A stretch of DNA of 64,000 nucleotides from positions 62,001 to 126,000 of IMG/VR virus record IMGVR_UViG_3300047409_000574. One strand, written 5' to 3'. The first letter of the stretch is position 1. Each line of letters begins with the position of its first letter. Positions 39,319 to 46,358 of the stretch are shown here, one piece after another. A model generated the notes under the pieces. That model saw nothing but the letters and a program-made list of their open reading frames with translations, had not been told where the DNA came from and ran no database searches. The stretch is from a virus. A program made the translations under genes and the position numbers.

Positions 39319-39443
39319 GCGTCGTGGTGGAGGCGGAGTTCGAGTCGAAGTGTCCGGCGTGCGGTGACACGATTCATGTGGGCGATGAGATCGTGGCGGA
39401 CGTGGATGGCGAGTTCGTGCATCTCGATTGCGAGGACGGATGA
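39315..39443 (+). CDS. Tiny zinc-ribbon protein, 42 residues
   Basis: ATG 39315 (ATGA) to TGA 39443. 'SKCPACGDTIHVGDEIVADV' followed by 'FVHLDC' is the common mini zinc ribbon (CxxC...G..I...VHxxC). Frequently found as single-copy modules in actinophages; function unknown. Confidence 0.72.
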   Translation: MSVVVEAEFESKCPACGDTIHVGDEIVADVDGEFVHLDCEDG

Positions 39444-39676
39444 GCAGGAAGGGGTCGAAGGGGTCGAATGGTGCTGCTGCGAAGAACGCCGCTGTGCGTC
39501 GGGCGGAGCGTGCGGGCATCCGGCTCGACATGATTCAGACGCACGATCCAGGTGTCGGCACGTCTCCGGCGTCGCTCGGGCTGGTGAAGATGCAGTCGGA
39601 GGAGGCCCGCTTGCAGACGTGCCCAGAGTGCGGTTCGTCAGGCGGCCGTCACATGAGAGTGTGTTCGCGACAGTGA
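39440..39676 (+). CDS. Small basic zinc-knuckle protein
   Basis: 78 residues, ATG 39440 in ATGA overlap. Low-complexity basic start ('SRKGSKGSNGAAAKNAAVRR') and 'QTCPECGSSGGRHMRVC' near the end (CxxC...HxxxC). Could bind nucleic acid. Confidence 0.7.
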   Translation: MSRKGSKGSNGAAAKNAAVRRAERAGIRLDMIQTHDPGVGTSPASLGLVKMQSEEARLQTCPECGSSGGRHMRVCSRQ

Positions 39677-39873
39677 GCAGCGTGCACGAGATGGTCGAGC
39701 GGTTCGGCGGCTATCCGCAGCCGAAGCCGGAGACGCGTGTGATCGAGGTTGAAGTTCGCGAGACGCAGAACGGCTGCGTCACCTGTTCGGGCACGGGGAA
39801 GGTGCCCGGCGGGACGGCGTGGGAGAAGCCGGGGTTCATCGCGTGTCCTGCGTGCGGATGGTCGGACGGATGA
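39673..39873 (+). CDS. Small zinc-ribbon protein
   Basis: 66 residues from GTG 39673 (GTGA). 'GCVTCSGTGKVPGG' and 'ACPACGW' give CxxC ... CxxC, resembling a DnaJ-type half zinc centre. Function unknown. Confidence 0.72.
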   Translation: MSSVHEMVERFGGYPQPKPETRVIEVEVRETQNGCVTCSGTGKVPGGTAWEKPGFIACPACGWSDG

Positions 39874-40073
39874 GCGGCGCGCTGGTGGACGGCGGCCCGC
39901 TGGAAGGCGCGTTGAATCTGGATGCGCTCGGCAACCTGGGCGTGGTCGAGCGGATCGTGCTCACGCATGTGAGGTGCGCGTGCGAGTGGTGCAACGGCTT
40001 CTACCGGGTCGAGCACCACTACCGCCGGAATGAGGACGGGGTGTTCGAGTATGTCGGGGCGCTGGTCGTGTGA
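39870..40073 (+). CDS. Small protein with Cys/His group
   Basis: 67 residues from ATG 39870 (ATGA). 'HVRCACEWCNGFYRVEHHYR' contains CxCxxC and HH, a plausible metal site. Unknown role. Confidence 0.7.
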   Translation: MSGALVDGGPLEGALNLDALGNLGVVERIVLTHVRCACEWCNGFYRVEHHYRRNEDGVFEYVGALVV

Positions 40074-40348
40074 GCGGGGCGGTTTGGAAGGCGGTGCTCG
40101 GCTCGCCGGATTCGGAGTACGTTGCGCGCGCGCTGGTGGAGGAGCCTGCGGAGGTGTTGAGCTTCGGCGCGCAGGATGGAGAGATCGTTTTGTGGTATCT
40201 GCCCGGCGACGGCTACCGGGGGGTCAGGTACTACCTGGTCGTGAACACCGGCACCGAGTTCGACGTGGCGCGCGTCAAACGGCATCTTGCGACGGTGACC
40301 TCTGAGACCGGGGTCGTCTGGCATATCTTCGAGTTGGAGACGAAGTGA
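40070..40348 (+). CDS. Small protein, unknown function
   Basis: 92 residues, GTG in GTGA overlap. 'EIVLWYLPGDGYRGVRYYLV' beta-hairpins and a helix 'VARVKRHLATVT'. No motif. Confidence 0.75.
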   Translation: MSGAVWKAVLGSPDSEYVARALVEEPAEVLSFGAQDGEIVLWYLPGDGYRGVRYYLVVNTGTEFDVARVKRHLATVTSETGVVWHIFELETK

Positions 40349-40932
40349 GCGCGGTGTTCTCTCCGTGCCGGACGTGGCGCTACACGCTCCAGCGCGGACT
40401 GCACGATCGGATGACGAACTGGGTGACGGCTTCGCATGGCATGACGCGCACGGTGGCGTTCATCGGCCTCAACCCGTCAACCGCCGATGAGACCGACGAC
40501 GATCCGACGGTGCGCCGGTGTCTGGGCTTTGCTCGGAAGTGGGGCTACGACGAGATGGTGATGCTCAACCTGTTCGCGTTGCGCTCGACCGACCCGAAGG
40601 CGCTGTACGTGGCGCTCGACCCGATCGGCCCGGAGAACGACCTGCACGTGCTGATGCAGGCGAAGTGTGCCGACCTGGTGGTCTGCGCGTGGGGGGTGCT
40701 CGGAGGGTTCCAGCCGCGCGGGAAGTACGAGCCGCGCGGCCGGGAGGTGGAGGCGATTCTGCGCGAGAACCGGGTTGTTCTGCATGTGCTGCGACTGACG
40801 AAGGGCGGGCATCCGGGCCACGTGCTCTATCTGCCGGGCGACCTGGAGCCGGTGCCGTGGGAAGGCCCGGCGGGATCGTCGGGCTGCGGCACCCTCGTTG
40901 TCCCGCCGGACGGAGAGCAGGGTACGCCATGA
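40345..40932 (+). CDS. DUF1643 family protein
   Basis: 195 residues, GTG 40345. 'RTVAFIGLNPSTADETDDDP', 'TVRRCLGFARKWGYDEM', 'LNLFALRSTDP', 'ADLVVCAWG' and a final 'HVLYLPGDLEPVPW' follow the DUF1643 pattern in full. The family is found in phages and near restriction-modification loci; biochemical activity is unknown to me. C-terminus extended by about 20 residues. Confidence 0.88.
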   Translation: MSAVFSPCRTWRYTLQRGLHDRMTNWVTASHGMTRTVAFIGLNPSTADETDDDPTVRRCLGFARKWGYDEMVMLNLFALRSTDPKALYVALDPIGPENDLHVLMQAKCADLVVCAWGVLGGFQPRGKYEPRGREVEAILRENRVVLHVLRLTKGGHPGHVLYLPGDLEPVPWEGPAGSSGCGTLVVPPDGEQGTP

Positions 40933-41114
40933 GCATCCGGTCGGTGTCGCATGACGCGGTCGGTGGCTGGCGGGAGCGCGGCTACAACGATGCGCTGGCG
41001 CGACGCGAGAAGCATGCGCCGACGGCGCTGGGTGACGGGGGCAAGTCGAGGAGCGCGTATCTGGAGGGTTACCGGCGCGGGCTGGAGCAACTGGAGGAGG
41101 ACAAGCGGTTGTGA
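40929..41114 (+). CDS. Small basic helical protein
   Basis: 61 residues, ATG 40929 (ATGA overlap). 'WRERGYNDALARREKHAP' and 'YLEGYRRGLEQLEEDKRL' are both helices of the 'AYxxGYxxG' type seen in tiny phage proteins. Function unknown. Confidence 0.68.
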   Translation: MSIRSVSHDAVGGWRERGYNDALARREKHAPTALGDGGKSRSAYLEGYRRGLEQLEEDKRL

Positions 41115-41416
41115 TCGGCTACGCGGCGAGGGAGTGCTTCACACCGGCTGATCTGACGGCGTACGTGCGGGCGCGAGCGATGGTGAAGATGATGCCGGAG
41201 GGCCACACCTGCCATGAGGTTGCGGCGGCGGTCGGTTCGGTGCTCGGGCTGTCGCCGGTGAAGGGAACCTACGGTGGCTTCGATCACTCGTGGCTGGTGT
41301 TGCCGTCCGGGCATGTCCTGGATGTGTACGCGCCGGGCCGGTTGCCGCCGGTGCAGCTTGTGCATGTGGGCGCGTACGCGTTGCCGGAGTCGGGCCTGTA
41401 CGTGCCAGACACGTAG
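41111..41416 (+). CDS. Small papain/transglutaminase-like fold protein
   Basis: 101 residues from GTG 41111. Cys in 'GHTCHEVAAAVGSVLGL', His in 'FDHSWLVLPSGHV' and Asp in 'LDVYAPG' appear in the order and spacing of the transglutaminase/papain-like C-H-D triad. A much larger protein at 48375 contains a similar C-H-D stretch. If active it would be a peptidase, deamidase or acyltransferase; activity is inferred from three residues only. Confidence 0.6.
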   Translation: MIGYAARECFTPADLTAYVRARAMVKMMPEGHTCHEVAAAVGSVLGLSPVKGTYGGFDHSWLVLPSGHVLDVYAPGRLPPVQLVHVGAYALPESGLYVPDT

Positions 41417-41435
41417 CTTGCGAGCGCCATCAACG

Positions 41436-41469
41436 TTTGCTACAGTGGGCGGACACCCGACCAGGAGGA
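41436..41469 (+). promoter_or_regulatory. Promoter-RBS cassette, copy C (short hairpin)
   Basis: Short-spacing form: TTTGCTACAGTG with -10 TACAGT (41441-41446), preceded by CGCCATCA as in copies A and B. The leader has only GGG/CCC pairing (41447-41449 with 41456-41458), then GACCAGGAGGAA before ATG 41474. Lacks GTGTGTAGACC. Confidence 0.6.
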
Positions 41470-41473
41470 ACTC

Positions 41474-41704
41474 ATGGCGATTGCCGAGCACGACCAGAGT
41501 GCGGAGGCGAGTGCGGAGGCGGTGCCGGTCTGCGGACATGTCGCGTCCGGCAACGGGTTCGTGTACGTGTGTGACAAGCGGGCCGGGCACACCGGCTGGC
41601 ACGAGCAGCGCATGCAGCTTCGAGATGGTGTCGAGCGCACGAACTGGGGCAGCGATGGCCTGGCGATGCACGCGTCCGCCGACCGGTTCAAGCCGGGCTT
41701 CTGA
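41474..41704 (+). CDS. Small Cys/His protein behind cassette C
   Basis: 76 residues, ATG with CAGGAGG ribosome-binding site. 'VPVCGHVASGNGFVYVCDKR' and 'AGHTGWHEQRM' form CxH...C...GHxxWH, a zinc-site arrangement common in actinobacterial and phage proteins. Acidic start. Function unknown. Confidence 0.78.
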   Translation: MAIAEHDQSAEASAEAVPVCGHVASGNGFVYVCDKRAGHTGWHEQRMQLRDGVERTNWGSDGLAMHASADRFKPGF

Positions 41705-41901
41705 TGGCCCGTCTGTTCCCGATCGAGAAGCGCGTCGAGTTCTTCGAGGACGACCACGAGCGGACGTGGGTCGGCACGATGTGGCGTCCCGCGAGTTCCG
41801 GGGAGGTGGATGCGCACCGGGCGTCGGCGGACGCCATGATGCGCGTCTCGACGGACGGCTCGGCTCGTGCCGGTGTGACGACCCTGACCACCACGAGATG
41901 A
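41704..41901 (+). CDS. Small protein, 65 residues
   Basis: ATG overlapping the previous stop by one base. 'IEKRVEFFEDDHERTWVGTM' and 'ASADAMMRVSTDG'. No motif recognised. Confidence 0.7.
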   Translation: MARLFPIEKRVEFFEDDHERTWVGTMWRPASSGEVDAHRASADAMMRVSTDGSARAGVTTLTTTR

Positions 41902-41945
41902 GCGAATGGGGCTATGCGTGGGACGACTCGGGGGTGTGGAAGTGA
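41898..41945 (+). CDS. Possible 15-codon micro-ORF
   Basis: ATG 41898 overlaps the preceding stop (ATGA) and its own TGA overlaps the next GTG (GTGA at 41942). It encodes MSEWGYAWDDSGVWK, with three Trp. It fills the gap between two genes exactly. It may exist only to carry ribosomes to the next gene, or may encode a micropeptide. Confidence 0.35.
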   Translation: MSEWGYAWDDSGVWK

Positions 41946-42550
41946 GCGGCTTCGACAAGTGGGTGCGCTGGCACGACGGGACGCTGCGCAACGAGTTGGG
42001 CAACATCGCGATCACACGGGTGCAGGAGCGCAAGCGCGACAAGCCGCGCTGGCGGGTCGATGGGTGGCGGAACGAGCGCGTGCCCGAGTTCCCGGATGAT
42101 GTGGCAGAGGGCTGGAAGCGTGTTCAGTTCACGCTGGGCGAGTTTGACACGCTGCGGCGTGCGAAGTCTGCGGTCGAGATGCACTTCCGCTCTCGGGACG
42201 GCGGCAAGCCGCGCGGGACACGGTCGGACTGGAGGAAGGTCGAGCGGGAGCTTCGTGAGCGGATTGACCTGCTCGCCTACCAGGTGCGGGAGGGCTTCTG
42301 GGAGGACGTGCTCGTGGGGCACCGGCCGGAGTTCGGGGAGTTTGGCTGGGAGTTGTATGTCACCGAGAACGACATGGAGCTTGAGCTTCGCGATCTGGCG
42401 GAGAACTTGTTGAGCGTGGCCGAGTCCGGCCGGGCGCGCCGGTCTCTGGAGGCGAGGATCGCGAAGCTGGAGAGTGTGGAGGGTCGGACGCCGGAGGAGG
42501 CTGCGTTGTATCTGGCGAAGGCGGCGGAGCTTCGTGGGGCGGCGACGTGA
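41942..42550 (+). CDS. Protein of unknown function, mostly helical
   Basis: 202 residues from GTG 41942. 'KWVRWHDGTLRNELGNIAIT' start, central 'RKVERELRERIDLLAYQVRE' and a helical end. No family recognised. Confidence 0.78.
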   Translation: MSGFDKWVRWHDGTLRNELGNIAITRVQERKRDKPRWRVDGWRNERVPEFPDDVAEGWKRVQFTLGEFDTLRRAKSAVEMHFRSRDGGKPRGTRSDWRKVERELRERIDLLAYQVREGFWEDVLVGHRPEFGEFGWELYVTENDMELELRDLAENLLSVAESGRARRSLEARIAKLESVEGRTPEEAALYLAKAAELRGAAT

Positions 42551-42831
42551 CGGTTTCGCGGAGGATGCGTGAGAGGCAGAGGAACGCGGCTCGCACCGCG
42601 CGCTACGAGCTACTCACGTCGATTCGTTACCGGCGCGAGCGCGGGACGACTCCGCGGGCGGAGGATGTGGAGTTTTTGCTGGCCCAGCACGACGGGTTGC
42701 GGGCGGCGTTGATCGAGGCGGAGTGGAAGCTGCGCGAGTCGAAGCCGCACCGTGACACGTTGTTGCCGTGCAACTCGGAGTTCGTGATGGGTGTGGTCGC
42801 CGACGACATAGCGAAGGCGCTGGCGGGGTGA
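42547..42831 (+). CDS. Small basic helical protein
   Basis: 94 residues, GTG in GTGA overlap. Arg-rich N-terminus ('SRRMRERQRNAARTARYELL') suits nucleic-acid contact; the rest is helical. Function unknown. Confidence 0.75.
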   Translation: MTVSRRMRERQRNAARTARYELLTSIRYRRERGTTPRAEDVEFLLAQHDGLRAALIEAEWKLRESKPHRDTLLPCNSEFVMGVVADDIAKALAG

Positions 42832-43103
42832 CGACGTTTCCGTTCGATCCCGACTGGGTGGTTGCGCCGGGGGAGACGCTCAAGGACTGGTTCAAGGCGA
42901 CCGGCCTGCCGCTCTCGGTGGCGCAGTTGCATGGCATCGAGGCGACGACGATCGACCGGCTGTTCGAGGGGGTGGAGCCGATCACGCCGGAGCTTGCGCA
43001 GAAGCTCTGCAACCTGACACATGTCGGCGCGCCCTTCTGGCTTTCGTACGAGCACAATTATCGGGTCGGGCTGGCGGCCGGGAAGAAGCGTGTCGGATGT
43101 TGA
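42828..43103 (+). CDS. HigA-like XRE-family HTH protein
   Basis: 91 residues from GTG 42828 (GTGA). 'VAPGETLKDWFKATGLPLSV', 'AQLHGIEATTIDRLFEGVEP', 'ITPELAQKLCNLTHVGAPFW' and 'YEHNYRVGLAAGKKR' follow the HigA/VapI antitoxin layout from PGETL to the final FW...NY helix. No HigB toxin is next to it. A phage repressor, or a lone antitoxin that neutralises a host toxin, are both possible. Confidence 0.83.
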   Translation: MTTFPFDPDWVVAPGETLKDWFKATGLPLSVAQLHGIEATTIDRLFEGVEPITPELAQKLCNLTHVGAPFWLSYEHNYRVGLAAGKKRVGC

Positions 43104-43327
43104 AGATGGTCTCGACGCAGAAGAACGGCCGCAAGCTGGTGATGCTCGGACTCGACCGGGCGAACGTGGATCGTCTGGTGGGCGGCAAGCCGATCCGGCT
43201 GGACGGCAAGGAGGTTGGTATCGACGTGGGTGTGGCGTTGCTGTTCGGCGAGACGTACATGGCGTTGGCAGCGGAGCTTCGCGCGGCCGGGCTTGAGGTG
43301 CCGCACTTCCAGGAGCCGAAGCCTTGA
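43097..43327 (+). CDS. Small protein, 76 residues
   Basis: ATG 43097 overlaps the HTH gene by seven bases. 'GRKLVMLGLDRANVDRLVGG' then 'LDGKEVGIDVGVALLFGE', alpha/beta character. It occupies the place a toxin partner would, but does not resemble HigB. This resembles small phage proteins with 'GLS..N..RL..G.PI' patterns, function unknown. Confidence 0.75.
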   Translation: MLKMVSTQKNGRKLVMLGLDRANVDRLVGGKPIRLDGKEVGIDVGVALLFGETYMALAAELRAAGLEVPHFQEPKP

Positions 43328-43596
43328 CGCTGGTCTGGCCGGGGCCGTCCGTGAACGCGACGTGTGTGTCGCTGGTGCCGTCGAAGCCGACCGGGGATCA
43401 GCGGCCGTCGTGTCGGGTGGTGCTTACGCATCGCCGGACGGGCCTGCGGGTGAGCGCGGCGGGCCGGGTGCCCCGGTCGGCGTACGGGTTCGCGCTGGAG
43501 CATCTGTCGGCGCTCGTGCGGGCGTACGAGGTGTTGGACTTGCAGACGCCGTTGGAGCGCCAGGCGGGGGTCATGTCGCGGGTGCCAGTCTCGTGA
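43324..43596 (+). CDS. Small protein, unknown function
   Basis: 90 residues from TTG 43324 (TTGA overlap). 'CRVVLTHRRTGLRVSAAGRV' and a helix 'ALEHLSALVRAYEVL'. No motif. Confidence 0.7.
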   Translation: MTLVWPGPSVNATCVSLVPSKPTGDQRPSCRVVLTHRRTGLRVSAAGRVPRSAYGFALEHLSALVRAYEVLDLQTPLERQAGVMSRVPVS

Positions 43597-43871
43597 GCCG
43601 GGTGAACGTCGCGGACGAGACTGGCGTGCGCGTGATGGCGGAGCGCTGCCTGACTTGTATTTTCCATCCGGGCAACCTGATGGATTTGCGGTCGGGTCGG
43701 GTGAAGGGGATGTTGGCGGAGGTGCGCCGGACGGAGGGCTGCATCCCGTGCCATGAGACGCTCGACGACGACATGCAGGCTGTTTGCTTCGGGCAGTTCT
43801 CGGTGCTCAAGACGCAGCCGTTGCAGATCGCGGAGCGGCTCGACAGGATCGTGTGGCACACGCGTGGCTGA
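43593..43871 (+). CDS. Actinophage-type Cys-rich protein (CxxCxFRPGN family)
   Basis: 92 residues from GTG 43593. 'ERCLTCIFHPGNLMDLRSGR' and 'GCIPCHETLDDDMQAVCFG' are the conserved blocks of a small actinophage protein family with five Cys; likely binds zinc or an iron-sulfur cluster. Biological role unknown. Confidence 0.82.
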   Translation: MSRVNVADETGVRVMAERCLTCIFHPGNLMDLRSGRVKGMLAEVRRTEGCIPCHETLDDDMQAVCFGQFSVLKTQPLQIAERLDRIVWHTRG

Positions 43872-44067
43872 GATCGAGAGTGACGACGGGGTGCGGCTGG
43901 TGGTGCGGGCGTCGTCGTACCGGCGGATCAGGCTGGGGATGATCGACAGCAAGCGGGTGTTGCCGTTGCATGCGCGGGATCACTACGGGTGCGAGTTGAC
44001 GGTGGAGGAGGCGCAGGAGTTGCGGGAGGCGCTCGACGCGGTAATCGGGGAGGTGCTCGATGGGTGA
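43864..44067 (+). CDS. Small protein, 67 residues
   Basis: GTG 43864, eight-base overlap with the previous gene. 'VRLVVRASSYRRIRLGMIDS' and a final helix 'VEEAQELREALDAVIGEV'. The second part resembles the helix that many small phage proteins share ('LT.EEA..L...L'). Function unknown. Confidence 0.72.
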   Translation: MAEIESDDGVRLVVRASSYRRIRLGMIDSKRVLPLHARDHYGCELTVEEAQELREALDAVIGEVLDG

Positions 44068-44365
44068 GGGTCTGCTGGCGCGGGTGAGGTCGGACGTTGG
44101 GGACACCGGCTACATGCCGATTGAGGATGCCCGCTCGCGCGCCCGTGAGATTCGACGGCGAGGTGCGCGTAACCTCATCCATGTTCATGCGTCGGTTGAG
44201 GTGAGACGGCCGACGGTCGAGGGCTTCAACGATCTCGTGCGCCGGTCTGATGTGGTGGCGTGGCTGGACGCGTTCCAGGCGGAGTTGGGAGCGAACGAGA
44301 TGCTGGAGGAGTCGGCGGGTGTCCAGCAGGCGCTCGAAGCGTTCATGGCGGAGTCCGTTGGCTGA
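44060..44365 (+). CDS. Protein of unknown function
   Basis: 101 residues from ATG 44060. 'SRAREIRRRGARNLIHVHAS' basic segment and a mostly helical rest ending in acidic residues. Not recognised. Confidence 0.75.
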   Translation: MGEGLLARVRSDVGDTGYMPIEDARSRAREIRRRGARNLIHVHASVEVRRPTVEGFNDLVRRSDVVAWLDAFQAELGANEMLEESAGVQQALEAFMAESVG

Positions 44366-44576
44366 CCGGCCGCTGACCGAGAGGCAGACGTGGGCGCTGC
44401 GTTACGCGTCCCGGCACGGCCAGTGGAGGATCGGGGGCCGGGGCGGGATGGCGGTCGCCCGTGGGTTGGAGGGCCGGGGGCTGGCGCGGGTGACGTTTGA
44501 CTATGGGGGGAACAAGCTGGTGTTGACGCAGGCGGGGTGGCGGTATGTGCAGGAGCACCGGCTCTCCCTGACGTGA
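44358..44576 (+). CDS. Small winged-helix-like protein
   Basis: 72 residues from TTG 44358. 'TERQTWALRYASRHGQWRIG', 'AVARGLEGRGLARVTFD' and 'LVLTQAGWRYVQEH' read as helices and wing of a MarR/PadR-like mini-domain. Ends just before cassette D. Confidence 0.7.
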   Translation: MADRPLTERQTWALRYASRHGQWRIGGRGGMAVARGLEGRGLARVTFDYGGNKLVLTQAGWRYVQEHRLSLT

Positions 44577-44586
44577 GGGAAGCAGA

Positions 44587-44655
44587 GTTTGCTAGGCCGT
44601 GCTACAGTGAGGGCGAACCCGGTAGACCGCCGGGTGTGTGTAGACCGGGAGGTAG
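44587..44655 (+). promoter_or_regulatory. Promoter-hairpin-RBS cassette, copy D
   Basis: Long-spacing form: GTTTGC, TAGGCCGTGC, TACAGT (-10 at 44603-44608). Stem ACCCGG (44617-44622) / CCGGGT (44630-44635), loop TAGACCG. GTGTGTAGACC at 44636-44646 and GGGAGGTAG as ribosome-binding site before ATG 44659. Confidence 0.8.
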
Positions 44656-44658
44656 TAG

Positions 44659-45000
44659 ATGACGACTAAGACCGTGACGAAGCTCAAGCTGTTCTCGTGG
44701 CTCGGCTTGCTGCCGCGAGACTTCGAGGTGCCGAAGGGCGAGCGGCATCACGTGCAGGTCTCGTGCTGGGTGGCGCTGCCGTCTCAGGCGGCGTTCATGC
44801 GGCTGACTGACTCGCCACGATCGTTTCTGCCCTACGTGAGCATCATGGACGGCGACCGCGATCCGGCGAACCCTGGCGCGAAGCTCGCGCTCGCGAATCC
44901 CGGCACGGTCTACATGCACGATGTGTTCAATCACACGCCGGGCGAGAACGTCTGGCTGGTGCATCCGTTCAACGGAAGCTCTCACGAGGTGCAGCGATGA
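44659..45000 (+). CDS. Protein of unknown function behind cassette D
   Basis: 113 residues, ATG with GGGAGGTAG. 'KLKLFSWLGLLPRDFEVPKG', 'HHVQVSCWVALPSQAAFMRL' and 'TVYMHDVFNHTPGENVWLVH' suggest a beta-rich compact protein. No family recognised. Confidence 0.8.
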   Translation: MTTKTVTKLKLFSWLGLLPRDFEVPKGERHHVQVSCWVALPSQAAFMRLTDSPRSFLPYVSIMDGDRDPANPGAKLALANPGTVYMHDVFNHTPGENVWLVHPFNGSSHEVQR

Positions 45001-45146
45001 TCTACTCGGTCACGTTCGAGGTTGGCGACGACCAGGTCGTAGCAGTCGCAATCGCGCGAGGGGTTGCGAAGCAGTTTGCGACCGAGGTGACGGTCACGAA
45101 GGACGATCACGGCAACTCGGTGTTTGTCGAACGGGTGAAGCCGTGA
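44997..45146 (+). CDS. Small protein, 49 residues
   Basis: ATG 44997 (ATGA overlap) to TGA 45146 (GTGA overlap with next). 'IYSVTFEVGDDQVVAVAIAR' and 'TKDDHGNSVFVERVKP': a beta-alpha-beta mini-fold. Kept because of the tight junctions on both sides. Confidence 0.65.
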   Translation: MIYSVTFEVGDDQVVAVAIARGVAKQFATEVTVTKDDHGNSVFVERVKP

Positions 45147-45340
45147 CGCAGCCGAAGCTCGTGATCGAGATTGCGCTCGGCAACGATGCGATGGTGACTC
45201 CGGCGAACGCGCAGTCCGCGATCCTGGCGGCGTTCGGTGCGCAAACGGCGCTGTTCGAGTTGTTCGAGTTGGGGCACGCCGGTGCGATCAACGATGTGAA
45301 CGGGAACTACGTGGGCGCGTGGAAGGTGGTCGAGTCCTGA
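45143..45340 (+). CDS. Small protein, 65 residues, carries a 32-bp repeat
   Basis: GTG 45143 (GTGA). 'KLVIEIALGNDAMVTPANAQ' and 'FELGHAGAINDVNGNYVG', strand-helix-strand. Bases 45265-45296 recur exactly at 45691-45722 but in a different frame. Function unknown. Confidence 0.72.
   Translation: MTQPKLVIEIALGNDAMVTPANAQSAILAAFGAQTALFELFELGHAGAINDVNGNYVGAWKVVES
45265..45296 (+). repeat. 32-bp direct repeat, first copy
   Basis: Identical over 32 bases to 45691-45722, starting CGAGTTGGGGCACGCCGG. Here it encodes 'ELGHAGAIND' inside a gene; the second copy is read in another frame around the start of the gene at 45720. Spacing between copies is 426 bases. Confidence 0.85.
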
Positions 45341-45660
45341 TGGCGAAGATCAGCCGCGTCACGAAGATCGGCTCATACGGTCACGCGGACAGCGTCGAGC
45401 GGTTTGAGTACGACGAGTCTCAGGCGTCTCTTTCGCATATCGACCGCCATTCAGCGTTTGTCGGCGACTGCTTCATCTTGAAGCTGCGCTCACCGGCGAA
45501 GCACGTTCTCATGCAGGCGGCGGCGGTCACGGTGATCTCGCCGAACCACGGGTGGGTAGAGGGCTTCGTCGAGGTGGATGCCGACGGCGGGGCGCTCGAC
45601 GACCTGGAGGACGAGCACACCGGTGTGTTCGGCCGGGAGATGTGGACGTGGTATTCGTGA
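45340..45660 (+). CDS. Protein of unknown function
   Basis: 106 residues, ATG overlapping the previous stop by one base (TGATG). 'GDCFILKLRSPAKHVLMQAA' and 'VTVISPNHGWVEGFVEVDAD' are beta-rich. No motif recognised. Confidence 0.75.
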   Translation: MAKISRVTKIGSYGHADSVERFEYDESQASLSHIDRHSAFVGDCFILKLRSPAKHVLMQAAAVTVISPNHGWVEGFVEVDADGGALDDLEDEHTGVFGREMWTWYS

Positions 45661-46358
45661 AAGACGGGAGGCTGCCAGCGCAGCACGTCACGAGTTGGGG
45701 CACGCCGGTGCGATCAACGATGCGTGCGCGCAAGGTGCCGACCGGGCCGCTGTCGGAGCGCATGGAGAAGGTGCTCGTGGCCCTGCTCGTGCACGACCCG
45801 GAGAATCGTGGACTGACGAACAACCGCATCGGGCACTTGATCGGCTTCCGAACTGGCAGCGATCGGCTCGCGCACGACGGGCGGATGATGGGCGCGGCGA
45901 ACCGGGTCAACGCGTGTGTGATGGGCCTGGAGCGTCGCGGACTTGTGTGCTTCGCGCGCCGTAGGGATGGACTGTCGGGCACGGCCTACCGGTTGACGCC
46001 GGAGGGACTCATCGAAGCAAGGAGGATCAAGAGCATGGAGTTGCCAGAGGGCTACCGCACGGGTGCGGAGAATCCCGACTTGGCCGACGTGGTCGCGGTC
46101 TGGCTGGAGGAGGGCTACACGCCGGAGGACGGGTTCGAGGACTTGAACCTGGAGCCGGTGCGCGCGGGCGATCTCGACTTCCTGCCGGGCAACAACGTGG
46201 AGGTCGAGGAGGAGCACGAGATGTATCCCGGCGAGCCGGGCGTGGTCAAGGCGGCCGGGAAGGGTACGGGCTTGCATGGCGGCGAGATTGTCTACGACGT
46301 GCTGATCGAGGGCACCTCGCACGCGGAGCGGTTCACCGCTCAGGACTTGACCGGCTGA
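45657..46358 (+). CDS. Winged-helix protein with C-terminal acidic/KOW-like part
   Basis: 233 residues from GTG 45657 (GTGA overlap), or 212 from ATG 45720, which lies in the second copy of the 32-bp repeat. 'NNRIGHLIGFRTGSDRLAHD', 'RVNACVMGLERRGLVCFARR' and 'LSGTAYRLTPEGLIEA' form a clear winged helix. The C-terminal third is acidic and ends in a small barrel-like stretch ('PGEPGVVKAAGKGTGLHGGE'). Likely a DNA-binding regulator. Confidence 0.8.
   Translation: MKDGRLPAQHVTSWGTPVRSTMRARKVPTGPLSERMEKVLVALLVHDPENRGLTNNRIGHLIGFRTGSDRLAHDGRMMGAANRVNACVMGLERRGLVCFARRRDGLSGTAYRLTPEGLIEARRIKSMELPEGYRTGAENPDLADVVAVWLEEGYTPEDGFEDLNLEPVRAGDLDFLPGNNVEVEEEHEMYPGEPGVVKAAGKGTGLHGGEIVYDVLIEGTSHAERFTAQDLTG
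45691..45722 (+). repeat. 32-bp direct repeat, second copy
   Basis: Exact copy of 45265-45296. It ends on the ATG (45720-45722) that is an alternative start of the winged-helix gene, so the copying event may have built the present 5' end of that gene. Confidence 0.85.
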
